This document shows positions 1 to 9,472 of a DNA stretch of 64,000 nucleotides, piece after piece. The stretch lies in assembly GCA_016707525.1 (NCBI GenBank), contig JADJHP010000004.1:186001-250000 (forward strand). Reading direction: 5' to 3'. Position numbers and translations under genes: made by a program. Numbering within the stretch: the stretch's first letter is position 1; every line of letters begins with the position of its first letter. Under the pieces are notes generated by a model. It did not search any database, was not told the origin of the DNA, and saw nothing but the letters and a program-made list of their open reading frames with translations. This DNA comes from Ignavibacteriota bacterium (GTDB taxonomy: Bacteria > Bacteroidota > Ignavibacteria > UBA10030 > UBA6906).

Positions 1-1299
1 GACCTCCAGCTCCTTCTTCTCCTCTGCGGTCAGGACGCGGACGGTCATCCCGAGCGCGTCGAAGGAGAGTGTCCGCGCCGCGTCCGCAATTTCGGCCGGC
101 TCTTCCTTTTTCTCCCCGGAGCTGCTTGCGAGAGTCGCGTCCTGCGAGCGCGGACGGAGCGTCACTTTCTTTTCGAAGGTCTTCCCTTCCCGGAAGATCT
201 TCAGCGTCACCACATCGCCCGGATGCCGTGTTGCGATGTAGGACTGCAACTCGTTGTTCTTGTTCACTTCCCGGCCGTCGATCTCAAGGATGACGTCCAG
301 CTCTTTGAGGCCCGCGGCGGCGGCAGCTCCACCGTCGACCAGTTTCTCGATCTTGACGCCCTTGGCCTCTTTCATGCCAAGTGCGCTGGCCATGGTCTGA
401 TCAATGGTCGTGATCGACACCCCGATGTATCCGCGCTTGACCTCGCCGAACCTGATCAGGTCAGAGGAAACGGTCTTCAGGATGTTCACCGGTACCGCGA
501 ACCCGTAGCCCTGATACCGGGCATTGGTCGTGGCGATCGCAGTGTTGATGCCGATGACCTCGCCGCTCATATTGAGCAGCGCACCACCACTGTTGCCGGG
601 ATTGATCGCAGCATCGGTCTGGATGAAGCTCTCGATACCGTACTGGTCCTGAATGATATTGATGTTCCGTCCGATGGCGGAGACGATACCGGCGGTGACG
701 GTGGAGGTCAGGCCGAGCGGATTCCCGATGGCGAGCACCCATTCGCCGACGTGCACATTCTCGGAGTTGCCGAGTGCCGCGGGGATGAGCCCTTTGGCGT
801 CGACCTTGATGACCGCCAGGTCGGTCGACGGATCCGTTCCGATCAGCTTCGCCTTGTACTGTACCTTCTCATCGAAGATCACTTCAATGCCATTCTCCGC
901 GGCATCCGCCACCACGTGGTTGTTCGTGGCAATGTACCCGTCGGCCGTCAGGACAACGCCCGACCCATATCCCTGCGACGGCTGCCCGTCCTCATCAGGA
1001 TTGAAGAAATGGAAGAAGTCGCGCGGCATGTTCTTCGGACGTTCCTTGGCCACCGTCGTCGTCTTGATCGCAACGACCGAGGGTGACACCGCTTTCGACA
1101 CTGCAGCGAAGTTGTCGCTCAATGCCCTGACAGACGAATTCTGCATCGCCACAGGAGCCGGGCCGCCGAGCTTCACCTCGTCGCCGCCGTACGCCAACCC
1201 GAGATCCACACCGTTCCCGAACGACGACACCATCACCGTGCCGAGCACGACACCAACGATCACCAGGACCACCGATGCGACCACATACTTCTTCACCAT
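1..1299 (-). CDS. HtrA/DegQ-family periplasmic serine protease (3' end cut by window)
   Basis: Trypsin-like protease with PDZ domain that degrades or refolds damaged envelope proteins. The frame is open from ATG 1299 (GGAGG Shine-Dalgarno just upstream) to the window edge: 433 residues, with the C-terminus outside. Residues 4-22 form an N-terminal signal anchor. The catalytic triad is visible: His128 in TNNHVV, Asp160 in STDLAVI and Ser237 in GNSGGAL. A PDZ domain follows from about residue 310 (RGYIGV, LDVILEIDGREV). A second PDZ probably lies beyond the edge. It sits 25 bp after recO as the last visible gene of the pfkB-mtnA-recO series. The family is clear; which of DegP, DegQ or DegS it corresponds to is not. 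Confidence 0.95.
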   Translation of the reverse strand, partial: MVKKYVVASVVLVIVGVVLGTVMVSSFGNGVDLGLAYGGDEVKLGGPAPVAMQNSSVRALSDNFAAVSKAVSPSVVAIKTTTVAKERPKNMPRDFFHFFNPDEDGQPSQGYGSGVVLTADGYIATNNHVVADAAENGIEVIFDEKVQYKAKLIGTDPSTDLAVIKVDAKGLIPAALGNSENVHVGEWVLAIGNPLGLTSTVTAGIVSAIGRNINIIQDQYGIESFIQTDAAINPGNSGGALLNMSGEVIGINTAIATTNARYQGYGFAVPVNILKTVSSDLIRFGEVKRGYIGVSITTIDQTMASALGMKEAKGVKIEKLVDGGAAAAAGLKELDVILEIDGREVNKNNELQSYIATRHPGDVVTLKIFREGKTFEKKVTLRPRSQDATLASSSGEKKEEPAEIADAARTLSFDALGMTVRVLTAEEKKELEV

Positions 1300-1324
1300 G
1301 ACGCCTTCCTCCGTTCTAGTAGTT

Positions 1325-2095
1325 CTACCCGAGCATGTAAAACACCTTTTCAGACTGCAGCGGCTTCATCCCTGTCAGATGATGAAGGACCAGATGCCTC
1401 AGCGCACCGCCCACTTCATCCCGCATTGCCCCCGGGAGTATGATGCGGGATGCTGCCTCGGGGTGTCGCGCGTCCTGAAGGCCGGTCAACGCACCCAGTG
1501 CCGCCAGGGACACCCGCTCACCACCAAACCCGCGGTCCTCGCACCCGGAACAGATCAATCCGTGTGTACTGATGGAACAATGCCTGAGGCCGTCCTCCGC
1601 GATCATCGCCAGAGACCGGCCGCACTCGACGCAATTTCTCAGTTCTGGCCGGAATCCCAGTATGCCGAGAAGCTGCATCTCGTAATAGTATAACGCATTT
1701 TCGGGGCTATGAGTTGCATTTCCGAGCATTTCCAGGGTAAGTGACAGCAGCTCGAAAACGTTTGCGTTGGCTTCTTCTGGAGGAAGGGACAGGTTGGTCA
1801 GCTCCACGGCGGCCATCCCCCCTGCCATACGCTTCAGGTCGTCGGACAGCCCCTTGAACAACGGAAGCCGGTCACACTGGGACATCAAATGGAGGTCTTT
1901 GCCGGGTTTCTTATAGATCACGGCCCGGACGCAGCTCATCGGTTCCGCCCCACCGGCACCCGCTTTCTGGCGGTTCCGGATCCCCTTCGCCACCACGGAG
2001 AGCTTACCGTGCTCACGTGAGAAAAGCGTGATGATCTGGCTCGTATCCCGGTATTTCATCGTCTTCAGGACGATGGCATCTGTCGTGACGATCAT
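1325..2095 (-). CDS. recO: DNA repair protein RecO
   Basis: RecO works with RecF and RecR to load RecA on SSB-coated DNA and to anneal strands. The 256-residue product begins MIVTTDAIVLKTMKYRDTSQ, the usual OB-fold start of RecO. The C-terminal half holds a zinc-finger-like set of cysteines (CVECG, then CSGCE). The open frame runs further upstream, but ATG 2095 was chosen because it overlaps the mtnA stop by 4 bases (ATGA) and matches the family N-terminus. Length is normal for the family (about 240-260). Confidence 0.93.
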   Translation of the reverse strand: MIVTTDAIVLKTMKYRDTSQIITLFSREHGKLSVVAKGIRNRQKAGAGGAEPMSCVRAVIYKKPGKDLHLMSQCDRLPLFKGLSDDLKRMAGGMAAVELTNLSLPPEEANANVFELLSLTLEMLGNATHSPENALYYYEMQLLGILGFRPELRNCVECGRSLAMIAEDGLRHCSISTHGLICSGCEDRGFGGERVSLAALGALTGLQDARHPEAASRIILPGAMRDEVGGALRHLVLHHLTGMKPLQSEKVFYMLG

Positions 2096-3135
2096 CCGTT
2101 GTGGACTGTCCCTGCGATGGATGGCCCGAACGGGGGCATGAGGACACCCGCGTCGGGGATGATCGCTGTGATGAGTTCGTGCGGGGTCACATCGAAGGCG
2201 GGGGCAAAGACCCGGACACCATCGGCCGTGACACGCTTGCCCGCCCACTCACTGATCTCTTCGGGTGCCCGCTCTTCGATCGGGATCGCATCCCCCGATG
2301 CAAGTGCGCGGTCGATCGTGGACAGCGGCGCAGCCACATAGAACGGGATGCCATGGTGCCTGGCAAGGACCGCAACGGGATAGGTGCCGATCTTATTGGC
2401 GGCGTCGCCATTCGCTGCGATGCGGTCAGCACCGACGATCACCGCATCCACCTTCCCCGCCCGCATCACGCTCCCGGCCGCATTATCCGTGATGAGCACG
2501 GCCTCGATGCCCGCCCTCTGGAGTTCCCATGCCGTCAACCGCGCACCCTGCAGCAACGGCCGGGTCTCATCCACAAAGACCCGCTCAACGTTGCCCTGGT
2601 GTGCTGCGGTGGTGATCACGCCGATCGCGGTCCCGATGCCTGCCGTGGCAAGGGCTCCGGCATTGCAGTGGGTCAGGAACCGGGTCTTGCCGGTGAACAG
2701 CGCAGCACCGTGCGTCCCGATGCGATCACACGCAACGACATCCTCTTCCTGTATCGACCGCGCTTCGGCAAGCAGTGCACCCCCGAGGGCCCTGCCACCC
2801 GGATGGTTCATCACGATCGAACGCATACGGGAGAGCGCGTAGAACAGATTGACCGCGGTCGGACGGGTCGACGCGAGTTCATCGATGGCTTCGAGTGCGG
2901 CACCACGGATGTCCCCGGTGCCACTCTTCGCCGCCGTCTGTGCGGCCACGACGACGCCGAAACCGGCGGCAACGCCTATGGCCGGCGCCCCACGGATGCG
3001 TAACGCACGGATCGCTTCCGCGACGGTAGCGACGTCTGTCGTATCGACAAAACGCTCCTCGTGAGGGAGGAGCGTTTGATCGAGAAACCGAATATGTCCA
3101 TCAACCCAATCGATCGCCCTCATGGCGCGGGTCAA
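2092..3135 (-). CDS. mtnA: S-methyl-5-thioribose-1-phosphate isomerase
   Basis: Isomerises 5-methylthioribose-1-phosphate to methylthioribulose-1-phosphate in methionine salvage. The 347-residue protein shows the eIF2B-like MtnA signatures RIRGAPAIGVAAGFG near the N-terminus, THCNAGALATAG with the catalytic cysteine at 157, DETRPLLQGARLTAWEL, and VGADRIAANGDAANKIGTY with the catalytic aspartate at 237. These match the known Cys160/Asp240 pair of the B. subtilis enzyme. It overlaps the pfkB gene upstream and recO downstream by 4 bases each, so the three are probably translated as a coupled set. No other methionine-salvage gene is in the window, so a role on a related ribose phosphate cannot be excluded. 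Confidence 0.93.
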   Translation of the reverse strand: MTRAMRAIDWVDGHIRFLDQTLLPHEERFVDTTDVATVAEAIRALRIRGAPAIGVAAGFGVVVAAQTAAKSGTGDIRGAALEAIDELASTRPTAVNLFYALSRMRSIVMNHPGGRALGGALLAEARSIQEEDVVACDRIGTHGAALFTGKTRFLTHCNAGALATAGIGTAIGVITTAAHQGNVERVFVDETRPLLQGARLTAWELQRAGIEAVLITDNAAGSVMRAGKVDAVIVGADRIAANGDAANKIGTYPVAVLARHHGIPFYVAAPLSTIDRALASGDAIPIEERAPEEISEWAGKRVTADGVRVFAPAFDVTPHELITAIIPDAGVLMPPFGPSIAGTVHNG

Positions 3136-4046
3136 TCCTCATCAAAACGTGAGAGCTCGCGGAACTCGCGAAAACGGTCCTGGATCCGGAGCCAGGTCAG
3201 GTCTGCGAGACCGGAGACGCTGAACTTCTCGACGCAGAACGATGCCAGTGTGCTGCCGTAGATCACGGCGCGCTTCAGATTCTCTTCGGACATGTCTTCC
3301 GTCCTCGCAAGCCAGCCGATGAAACCTCCTGCGAACGAGTCGCCCGCACCGGTCGGATCGAAGATGTTCTCCATGGGATATGCCGGAGCCGAGAAGACCA
3401 TCGACTCCGTCAGCAACAATGCTCCGTGCTCGCCCTTCTTGATGATGACGACGCCCGGCCCCATGCCCCGGATCACCTTGGCGGCTTTGATCAGGTTCGG
3501 TTCACGTGAGAGCAGACGCGCTTCGGAGTCGTTCAGGATCACGACGTTGATCATCTTCAGGGTCTTGACGAGTTCATCGCGCTTCCCGTTGATCCAGAAG
3601 TTCATCGTATCGCATACCACGATACGCGGGCTCTCCATCTGCTCGAGCACTTTGCGCTGGAGGACGGGATCGATGTTCCCGAGGCACACCGTGCGGATCT
3701 TCCGGTGGCGCTCCGGGATCTTCGGATCGAATTTCTCGAAGACGTTCAGGTCGGTAAAGAGCGTGTCGCGCTCGTTCAGGTCGTAGTGGTACCTGCCTCC
3801 CCAGCGGAAGGTCTTCCCTTCGGGGATCACCTCCAGGCCTTCCAGGTCGATCTTGCGTTCCTCCAGGAACGCCATGCCTTCACGAGGGAAGTCGCCCCCG
3901 ACAACGCCCACGAGGCGGATCGGGCTGACGAAGTAGCTTGCGGCGGCGGATATGTACGTTGCTGACCCGCCAACGGCGTCCTTGACAGACCCAAACGGGG
4001 TTTCGATCGAATCGAGGGCAACGGAACCGACGACGAGCACGCTCAC
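3132..4046 (-). CDS. PfkB-family carbohydrate/nucleoside kinase
   Basis: Ribokinase-like kinase that transfers phosphate from ATP to a sugar or nucleoside. The 304-residue product has the C-terminal PfkB signature DPTGAGDSFAGGF with the catalytic base Asp236, and an N-terminal VVGSVALDSIETP segment followed by the GG-SATYISAAAS substrate-lid region. I chose GTG 4046, which has AGGAG 5 bases upstream, rather than the ATG 30 bases earlier. The 4-base overlap with mtnA suggests a linked role, for example supplying a phosphorylated ribose compound, but the substrate cannot be read from the sequence. Similar kinases act on ribose, adenosine, cytidine or inosine. Confidence 0.85.
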   Translation of the reverse strand: MSVLVVGSVALDSIETPFGSVKDAVGGSATYISAAASYFVSPIRLVGVVGGDFPREGMAFLEERKIDLEGLEVIPEGKTFRWGGRYHYDLNERDTLFTDLNVFEKFDPKIPERHRKIRTVCLGNIDPVLQRKVLEQMESPRIVVCDTMNFWINGKRDELVKTLKMINVVILNDSEARLLSREPNLIKAAKVIRGMGPGVVIIKKGEHGALLLTESMVFSAPAYPMENIFDPTGAGDSFAGGFIGWLARTEDMSEENLKRAVIYGSTLASFCVEKFSVSGLADLTWLRIQDRFREFRELSRFDED

Positions 4047-4120
4047 GAGATCTCCTGTCCTATAAATGGCCGGCACAGTTATGGCAAAACACTACAAGAT
4101 AGAGAATCGACCTCAGACTA

Positions 4121-4591
4121 TCAAGGAACAGGAAGCTCAAGCCGATCGGCAGCTTCGCTCCCCCGGACGATATATCCCTCCACGATCTCCAGGGACTCGC
4201 GGTGGGCAGGCCACACCAATCGCTCCCGGGCAACGGTGTAGGGATACCATCCGAAGTCCATATGCTCTTCAGAAAGAGCGACAACCGCCCCCGGATCGGC
4301 CTGGATGGCAAAGACAGGGCACATATGCACGGTGTCCGTCGTTGCATTGTAGAACGAATTCACCAGAGGAACGTTCCACAGCTTGAGGGGAGCCAATCCG
4401 GCCTCTTCCTGGACCTCGCGGAGGCCCGCAGCCACTGCGTTTTCCCCCTCTTCCAGCATTCCGGTGATGATCTGCCACATGCCGGGATGTGCCCGTTCCT
4501 CCATGGAACGCTTGAGCACCAGGTACTCCACGCGGTCCTGGTTGATACGGAACACCACCACTTCGATGCTGCGACACACAACCGCTGTCAT
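4121..4591 (-). CDS. NUDIX hydrolase
   Basis: Hydrolyses a nucleoside diphosphate linked to another moiety. The complete Nudix box GX5EX7REVXEEXGL is at residues 44-66 (GMLEEGE, then REVQEEAGL). At 156 residues it is a single-domain enzyme. The sequence around the box (EYLVLKR, HPGMWQIITG) resembles the dihydroneopterin-triphosphate pyrophosphatase (FolQ/NudB) and DATP pyrophosphohydrolase group, which is only a hint. The start overlaps the stop of the pseudouridine synthase by 4 bases. Confidence 0.88.
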   Translation of the reverse strand: MTAVVCRSIEVVVFRINQDRVEYLVLKRSMEERAHPGMWQIITGMLEEGENAVAAGLREVQEEAGLAPLKLWNVPLVNSFYNATTDTVHMCPVFAIQADPGAVVALSEEHMDFGWYPYTVARERLVWPAHRESLEIVEGYIVRGSEAADRLELPVP

Positions 4592-5340
4592 TTCTTCTCC
4601 TTCATCTTGAACTCGCCAACGAGACGCCGTTCGTCGGAGGTGACCGGCCTGACCTCGCCCACCGCCAATCCCTTCAGGGTGATAGGCCCTATTGCGGTAC
4701 GGACCAGGGTCTCCACCTCATACCGGAAATGCTCCATCATGCGCCGGACCTGACGGTTCTTCCCTTCGGTGAGCGTGAGTGCCACGGAAGATCCACCCTG
4801 TGGCCCGCGCCGGACACCCACCGGCAGGAGCACGGTCCCATCGTCCAGCGTCATCCCGTTCCGCATCACATCGAGATCCCGATCGTCCAACGGGCGGTCC
4901 ACGGTGACCTTGTAGGTCTTCGGAATGTGATGGTCCGGACTACTGATCATCTCTCCCCATCGCACGTCGTTCGTGAAGAGCAGAAGCCCGGAGGAGTCTT
5001 TGTCCAGCCGGCCCACGGGGAACATCCACGGCAACCCGGGCGGGAGCAATGCATACACCGTTTCTCTCCCGCGTTCATCGGCATGTGTCGTGACGTAACC
5101 GGAAGGCTTGTGCATGGCGAGATACCGGAACTCCTTCGCAAAGAGGCGTGCGCCGTCGACCTCGATACGGGCTGTGCGGGGGTCCAACCAGCGGTCCGGA
5201 TCGCGCACCACGCGGCCATCCACCTGCACACGTCCTTCACGGATGATCACCGCGGCCTTTGACCGGGAGGCGAAGCCGAATTTGGAGAGTGCCCGCGCGA
5301 GGGTGATCTGTGCGCGGGATTGTCGTGTTGGCTCTGTCAT
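4588..5340 (-). CDS. RsuA/RluB/RluE-family rRNA pseudouridine synthase
   Basis: Converts a specific uridine in ribosomal RNA to pseudouridine. Residues 10-60 form an S4 RNA-binding domain (LSKFGFASRSKA, VQVDGRVV). The catalytic motif GRLDKDSSGLLL follows at residues 110-121 with catalytic Asp113. A second family motif, GKNRQVRRM, is in the C-terminal third. The length of 250 residues is normal. It overlaps the P1 peptidase upstream (5337-5340) and the NUDIX gene downstream. Which rRNA site is modified cannot be decided here; RluB is the most common in compact genomes. Confidence 0.92.
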   Translation of the reverse strand: MTEPTRQSRAQITLARALSKFGFASRSKAAVIIREGRVQVDGRVVRDPDRWLDPRTARIEVDGARLFAKEFRYLAMHKPSGYVTTHADERGRETVYALLPPGLPWMFPVGRLDKDSSGLLLFTNDVRWGEMISSPDHHIPKTYKVTVDRPLDDRDLDVMRNGMTLDDGTVLLPVGVRRGPQGGSSVALTLTEGKNRQVRRMMEHFRYEVETLVRTAIGPITLKGLAVGEVRPVTSDERRLVGEFKMKEKK

Positions 5341-6260
5341 GCGGGTGCGCGCACGGCGTTCCGGATGGCCATCGCGGTCAGTTCGGCGCCGGCCTCTGCG
5401 ATGATGTCGAAGGGCCCTTCGCTGGTACCGGAAGCAAGTGTGAACACCACATCGCCATCGTGCGACGTGTGCACCGGCTTCACCGCGCGCGCCATGCCGT
5501 CGTGTCCACGGATGGCCATTCGGTGAGCATCCACCTTGGACATCATTGCGTCGGTGAGAAGTGCGACAAGAGTGGTATTCACCGGAGATGGATCAAGCGG
5601 CAAGTGCAGACGCCCGGCGAATTCTGTGGCAGCCCAGCGTTCAGCCGTGCCACGCGCACCGGCGAGAATGGTACCATCAGCGGCATAGATGTCGCCCACC
5701 GCATTCACCACCGCGATCGCGACGACCTGCACGTCACCAACACGCTGCGCCGCAACACCCAGGCCACCGTGCATCGCGCGTTCAAGGCCCTGCCACTTGC
5801 CGATCATCGCCCCCGTCCCCGCACCGACAGGGCCCCCGGCAACGGTGCCCACCGCATTCCCACAGGCAGCATAGCCCGAATCGGCGGTCGGACGGATCGT
5901 CGGGGAGCCGACGTTGAGGTCGTAGATCACCGCCGCGGGGACGATCGGCACGCGTGCCCAGGGAGTGACGTAGCCAATGCCCCGCTCTTCAAGGTAGCGC
6001 ATCACACCATCCGCGGCCGCGAGTCCGTAGGCACTCCCGCCCGTCAGGAGCAGCGCATGGATCTCCGACATCGTGCGTATGCTGTCGAGGAGCGGCAATT
6101 CACGGCTCCCGGGAGAGTTCCCCCGGATATCACATGCGCCCACCGTCCTGTCCGGGCACAGCACGACGGTGCACCCGGTCTGCGCCTTGACGTCGGTCCA
6201 GTGGCCAACACGGAATCCATCGGGGAGGGCAACGTCCATGTGGTGGTCGTTCGTTCTCAT
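5337..6260 (-). CDS. P1-family (S58, DmpA-like) aminopeptidase/amidohydrolase
   Basis: N-terminal-nucleophile hydrolase related to DmpA, BapA and the nylon oligomer hydrolase NylC. These are made as one chain that cuts itself before a Ser or Thr. The product is 307 residues from ATG 6260, chosen because it overlaps the upstream methyltransferase stop as ATGA. The segment SPVNTTLVALLTDA places the probable self-cleavage at Asn228-Thr229, making Thr229 the nucleophile as in NylC. Conserved glycine-rich blocks LLLTGGSAYGLAAADGVM and GNAVGTVAGG are also present. The substrate is unknown; members act on N-terminal residues of small peptides or on cyclic or oligomeric amides. Confidence 0.87.
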   Translation of the reverse strand: MRTNDHHMDVALPDGFRVGHWTDVKAQTGCTVVLCPDRTVGACDIRGNSPGSRELPLLDSIRTMSEIHALLLTGGSAYGLAAADGVMRYLEERGIGYVTPWARVPIVPAAVIYDLNVGSPTIRPTADSGYAACGNAVGTVAGGPVGAGTGAMIGKWQGLERAMHGGLGVAAQRVGDVQVVAIAVVNAVGDIYAADGTILAGARGTAERWAATEFAGRLHLPLDPSPVNTTLVALLTDAMMSKVDAHRMAIRGHDGMARAVKPVHTSHDGDVVFTLASGTSEGPFDIIAEAGAELTAMAIRNAVRAPA

Positions 6261-7048
6261 TCCATGAGCCGATGAAGCCCGGAGAGCAGGATGCCGCATG
6301 CAACCCCCACGTTCAGCGATTCCGCTGCGCCATACCGGCGGATGGCGACACGGATATCCGTCAATTCTTTAACGGCATCCGAAAGTCCCCAGGCTTCGTT
6401 GCCAAGCACCAGCACTGATTTCCGCGCAAAGGACATCCTGTCGAAGTGCATCTCACCGGCTGCATCCGCCCCATAGACCGTGTACCCCATCTCCCTGGCA
6501 CGCGAGAGCACTGCAAGAAGGTCCACATCAGGTACCACGGGCAGGTGGAAGATGCTGCCCATGGTGCTGCGTACGACCTTCGGATTGTACAGGTCGACGC
6601 TCTGATGTCCCACGAGCACACCCTGCACGCCGAACCAGTCGGCACTGCGGATGATCGAACCAAGATTTCCGGGATCGGCAACGCCGTCCAGCGCGACAAG
6701 CACCGACTCTCCATCACCCTCGCGGAGGACGGCATCGACCGACAGATGATGCTGCCGGAACTCGGCCAGGACGCCCTGTGCCGTCGTGGTATCAGACACC
6801 ACTTCCATGTCCCGTTCGCTGAGCCGATGAACATGGGGGGTCCGTTTTCCGGCGAGCGCGACGAGCTCGCTCACGGAAGGATCGGTGGCAGCGGCTTCGG
6901 TGTAGTAGAACCCCTCCATCGGCGAACTCGAAGCGAGGGCCTCGCGGACGAGGCGTACGCCCTCAACGAGGAATGTCCCCGCTTCATCGCGTTCCTTCCT
7001 GCGGTGGAGGTCCCGCAGGTGCTTGATCTGGGCTTTCGTCACGGTCAT
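6257..7048 (-). CDS. SpoU/TrmH-family RNA 2'-O-methyltransferase
   Basis: SPOUT-class methyltransferase that adds a methyl group to the ribose of rRNA or tRNA using SAM. The three SpoU motifs are visible: DPGNLGSIIRSADWFG (motif 1), VLVLGNEAWGLSD (motif 2) and IPMxG-like RRYGAAESLNVGVACGILL (motif 3). The N-terminus (KHLRDLHRRKERDEAGTFLV) is the substrate-binding domain of the RlmB/TsnR type. ATG 7048 is preferred because a GGAG lies 8 bases upstream; an in-frame ATG at 7078 would add ten residues. It overlaps the P1 peptidase start by 4 bases. Confidence 0.92.
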   Translation of the reverse strand: MTVTKAQIKHLRDLHRRKERDEAGTFLVEGVRLVREALASSSPMEGFYYTEAAATDPSVSELVALAGKRTPHVHRLSERDMEVVSDTTTAQGVLAEFRQHHLSVDAVLREGDGESVLVALDGVADPGNLGSIIRSADWFGVQGVLVGHQSVDLYNPKVVRSTMGSIFHLPVVPDVDLLAVLSRAREMGYTVYGADAAGEMHFDRMSFARKSVLVLGNEAWGLSDAVKELTDIRVAIRRYGAAESLNVGVACGILLSGLHRLME

Positions 7049-7113
7049 AGGTTTTTCTCCGGCAAGCAGAGTGCCCAATGATAACCATCACGTCGGGGAA
7101 ATGCAAACCGTTC

Positions 7114-9472
7114 TTAGCGCCATTCAACGATCTGCACGGTATCGCCGTCGCTCACCATCAGCACGGCACCTTCCCTATCGGTCCGCCGGATCTCGATGCC
7201 TCGCGATGACAGACGGTGCAGGGTTGACGGTGCCGGATGGCCGAACCTGTTCATCCTGCCGACCGAAATGACCACCACCGGTGGAGCGACTGTCTGGAGC
7301 CACGGATCGGAAGTCCCGGCTGCGCTGCCATGATGGCCGACCTTGAGGACGGACGCACGGAGAGCCTCGCCGTATGCTTGCACCATCCTTTCCTCCTCGG
7401 CCTGTTCCGCATCCCCGGCGAAGAGGAATGCCGTGCGGCCATACACGATGCGCAGGACGATGGAGTTCCGGTTGGCATTCATCCGCCGGAGCAGTGCCGT
7501 GTCGGCGGTGATCTGCCCCGACAAGATCTGCACCCGGCAGTCGGGCTTCCAGCGGATCGTGTCTCCCGGTGTGCAGGCGGTGCCGGCAATGATCCGATGA
7601 ACGCTGAATGTGGAACAGACCGCCCTGAGGCCGCCGGCGTGATCGTCGTGTCCATGGGTGACGACGACCGCATCGAGTTCACCGATCCCCCGGCGCAACA
7701 GGAAGGGGACGACACCACTCCGGACGTCGGGCGGAACCGGGCCGGTATCGATCAGCATCGCACCACCGTCAGGATGCTCAACCAGTGCCGCGTCGCCCTG
7801 GCCCACATCGATGAACGAGACCCGTAAGAGTCCGCGCGTCGTATCGGCGTCGGGGAGCCACGCGAGAGCGACAACGGACGCCAGCGTGCCGATCATCCAG
7901 CGCCTTCGCTCGTCGGGGTCGCGAAGGTGAAAGACTATCCCGAGCCCGCCCATCAGCGGTACCGCGTAGACCGGCGAGAACCAGTACATGCCGAGCGCCC
8001 CCCCGGGCATCGAAGCGCACCAACTCACGAACCGGAGCGTTGCGCGGAGGAACAGGGCATTCACCTCGGCGAGCGACTCCCCCGCCCACGGACTGATGAC
8101 TCCGGCCCCCGCAGAGCAGAGGCCGAGGACTACAGACCAGCCCGTGACGGGAACCACCGGCACATTGGCGGCAAGGCCGACGACCGAAACCCGTCCGAAT
8201 TGGACGGCCGTCAACGGCAACGTTCCGATCGCGGAGACGCCCGAGACCGCGGCGAGCCGCAGGGCGTTCTGGATCCCGCGCGCGACCACTCCATGCGCCT
8301 TCCATCGCCCGATCAACGCATCCAGCCCCGGATAGAGCAGGAGGATCGACATCACGGCACCGAACGACAGGGAGAAGCCGGCGTCGAACAGCTGGCGCGC
8401 ATCCATGGCGTACATCGCGAGAGCTGCGAGGCCAACGGCATTGAGTCCGTTGCCCCGCCATCCACGCCATGATGCGGTGAGCAGGATGAGAGCCATGATC
8501 GTTGCGCGTACGACCGACGGCTGCGATCCGGAGACGAGCATGTACAGGATGAGTCCGGCCGCGACGGGGATGGGGAACAACGCCCGTGGCACGCGCAGAA
8601 GTGAAAGGAGTGCCATGAGCGCAGCCGCAACGACGGCGACGTTCGAACCGGAGACCGCGAGGACATGTGCCACGCCCGCGACCATGAACGCTTCTCTTGT
8701 CGCCGGAGACAGCCCGCCCTTGTCCCCTATCATCAACCCCTTCAGGAACTCCCCTGCTTCACCGCCGATCGTGGAGTTGATATGGGAGCGCAGTGCCTCA
8801 CGGACAGGGATGACAACGCGGCCCGTCCAGCTCCAGGCGGCAGGCCGGCCGAGCATCCTGCACCGGGCGGCCTTCCGCACCACGAGCATCGCCTCCATCC
8901 CGTTGGCGTGGTAGTAACCAGCCTCGTCAAACTCGCCGGGGTTCCGTGGACCGCGCGGGATCTGCAACGTGCCGTGGAGCAGAATGCTCTCCCCGAAAGA
9001 AGGCACGTGCCCACCTACGGGCGGGTCGTCGACAGCCAGCGACACGCCTACCAGCCATTGCACCCGGAGGGATGCCGAGTCGGCGGCGATCGCCGCGGTG
9101 CGCAAGCGGAACCGGATCCTGTTCCCGACACGCACCGGCTGGTCAACCACATCGCCAGCCACCGTCACCGGAGCACCTGTCACGGAAGGCGGAACCGTTC
9201 CGGATCCGGGGCTCGATTCCCAACCGAGAAGCACACCGGTTGCGAGCGTTCCGGCGACCATGATCAGGGGAGAGGACGCGCGGTTGCGGCGAACCACGCA
9301 GGAGAGTGAAGGCAGGAAGCAGAAGCAGGACGCCGAGGAGGACCAGGGGCGCCGTGCATGTGAGTGCCGGGAGCGCAAGCCAGCGGTACGCCGGAACGAT
9401 ACCGGCGGTCAGGAGGATGGCCGCGTAGAGTGCAGGCCAGCTATGGTGAGTACGGCGCCGCGGGGTCTGCAC
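7114..9472 (-). CDS. comEC: ComEC/Rec2 DNA-uptake channel protein, frameshifted near its N-terminus
   Basis: Inner-membrane channel that carries single-stranded DNA into the cell during natural transformation. The main frame (7114-9378) has the DUF4131 region, the many-helix Competence domain (VLAVSGSNVAVVAAALMALL), and a C-terminal metallo-beta-lactamase-like domain with VTHGHDDHAGGL and KVGHHGS. The true N-terminus lies in another frame starting at GTG 9472: WPALYAAILLTAGIVPAYRW is a typical first ComEC membrane segment, while the main frame upstream of about 9300 reads as nonsense. The two frames join between about 9290 and 9320 by one surplus base. Without the shift the protein would be about 785 residues, normal for ComEC. 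It may be a pseudogene or a sequence error. Confidence 0.88.
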
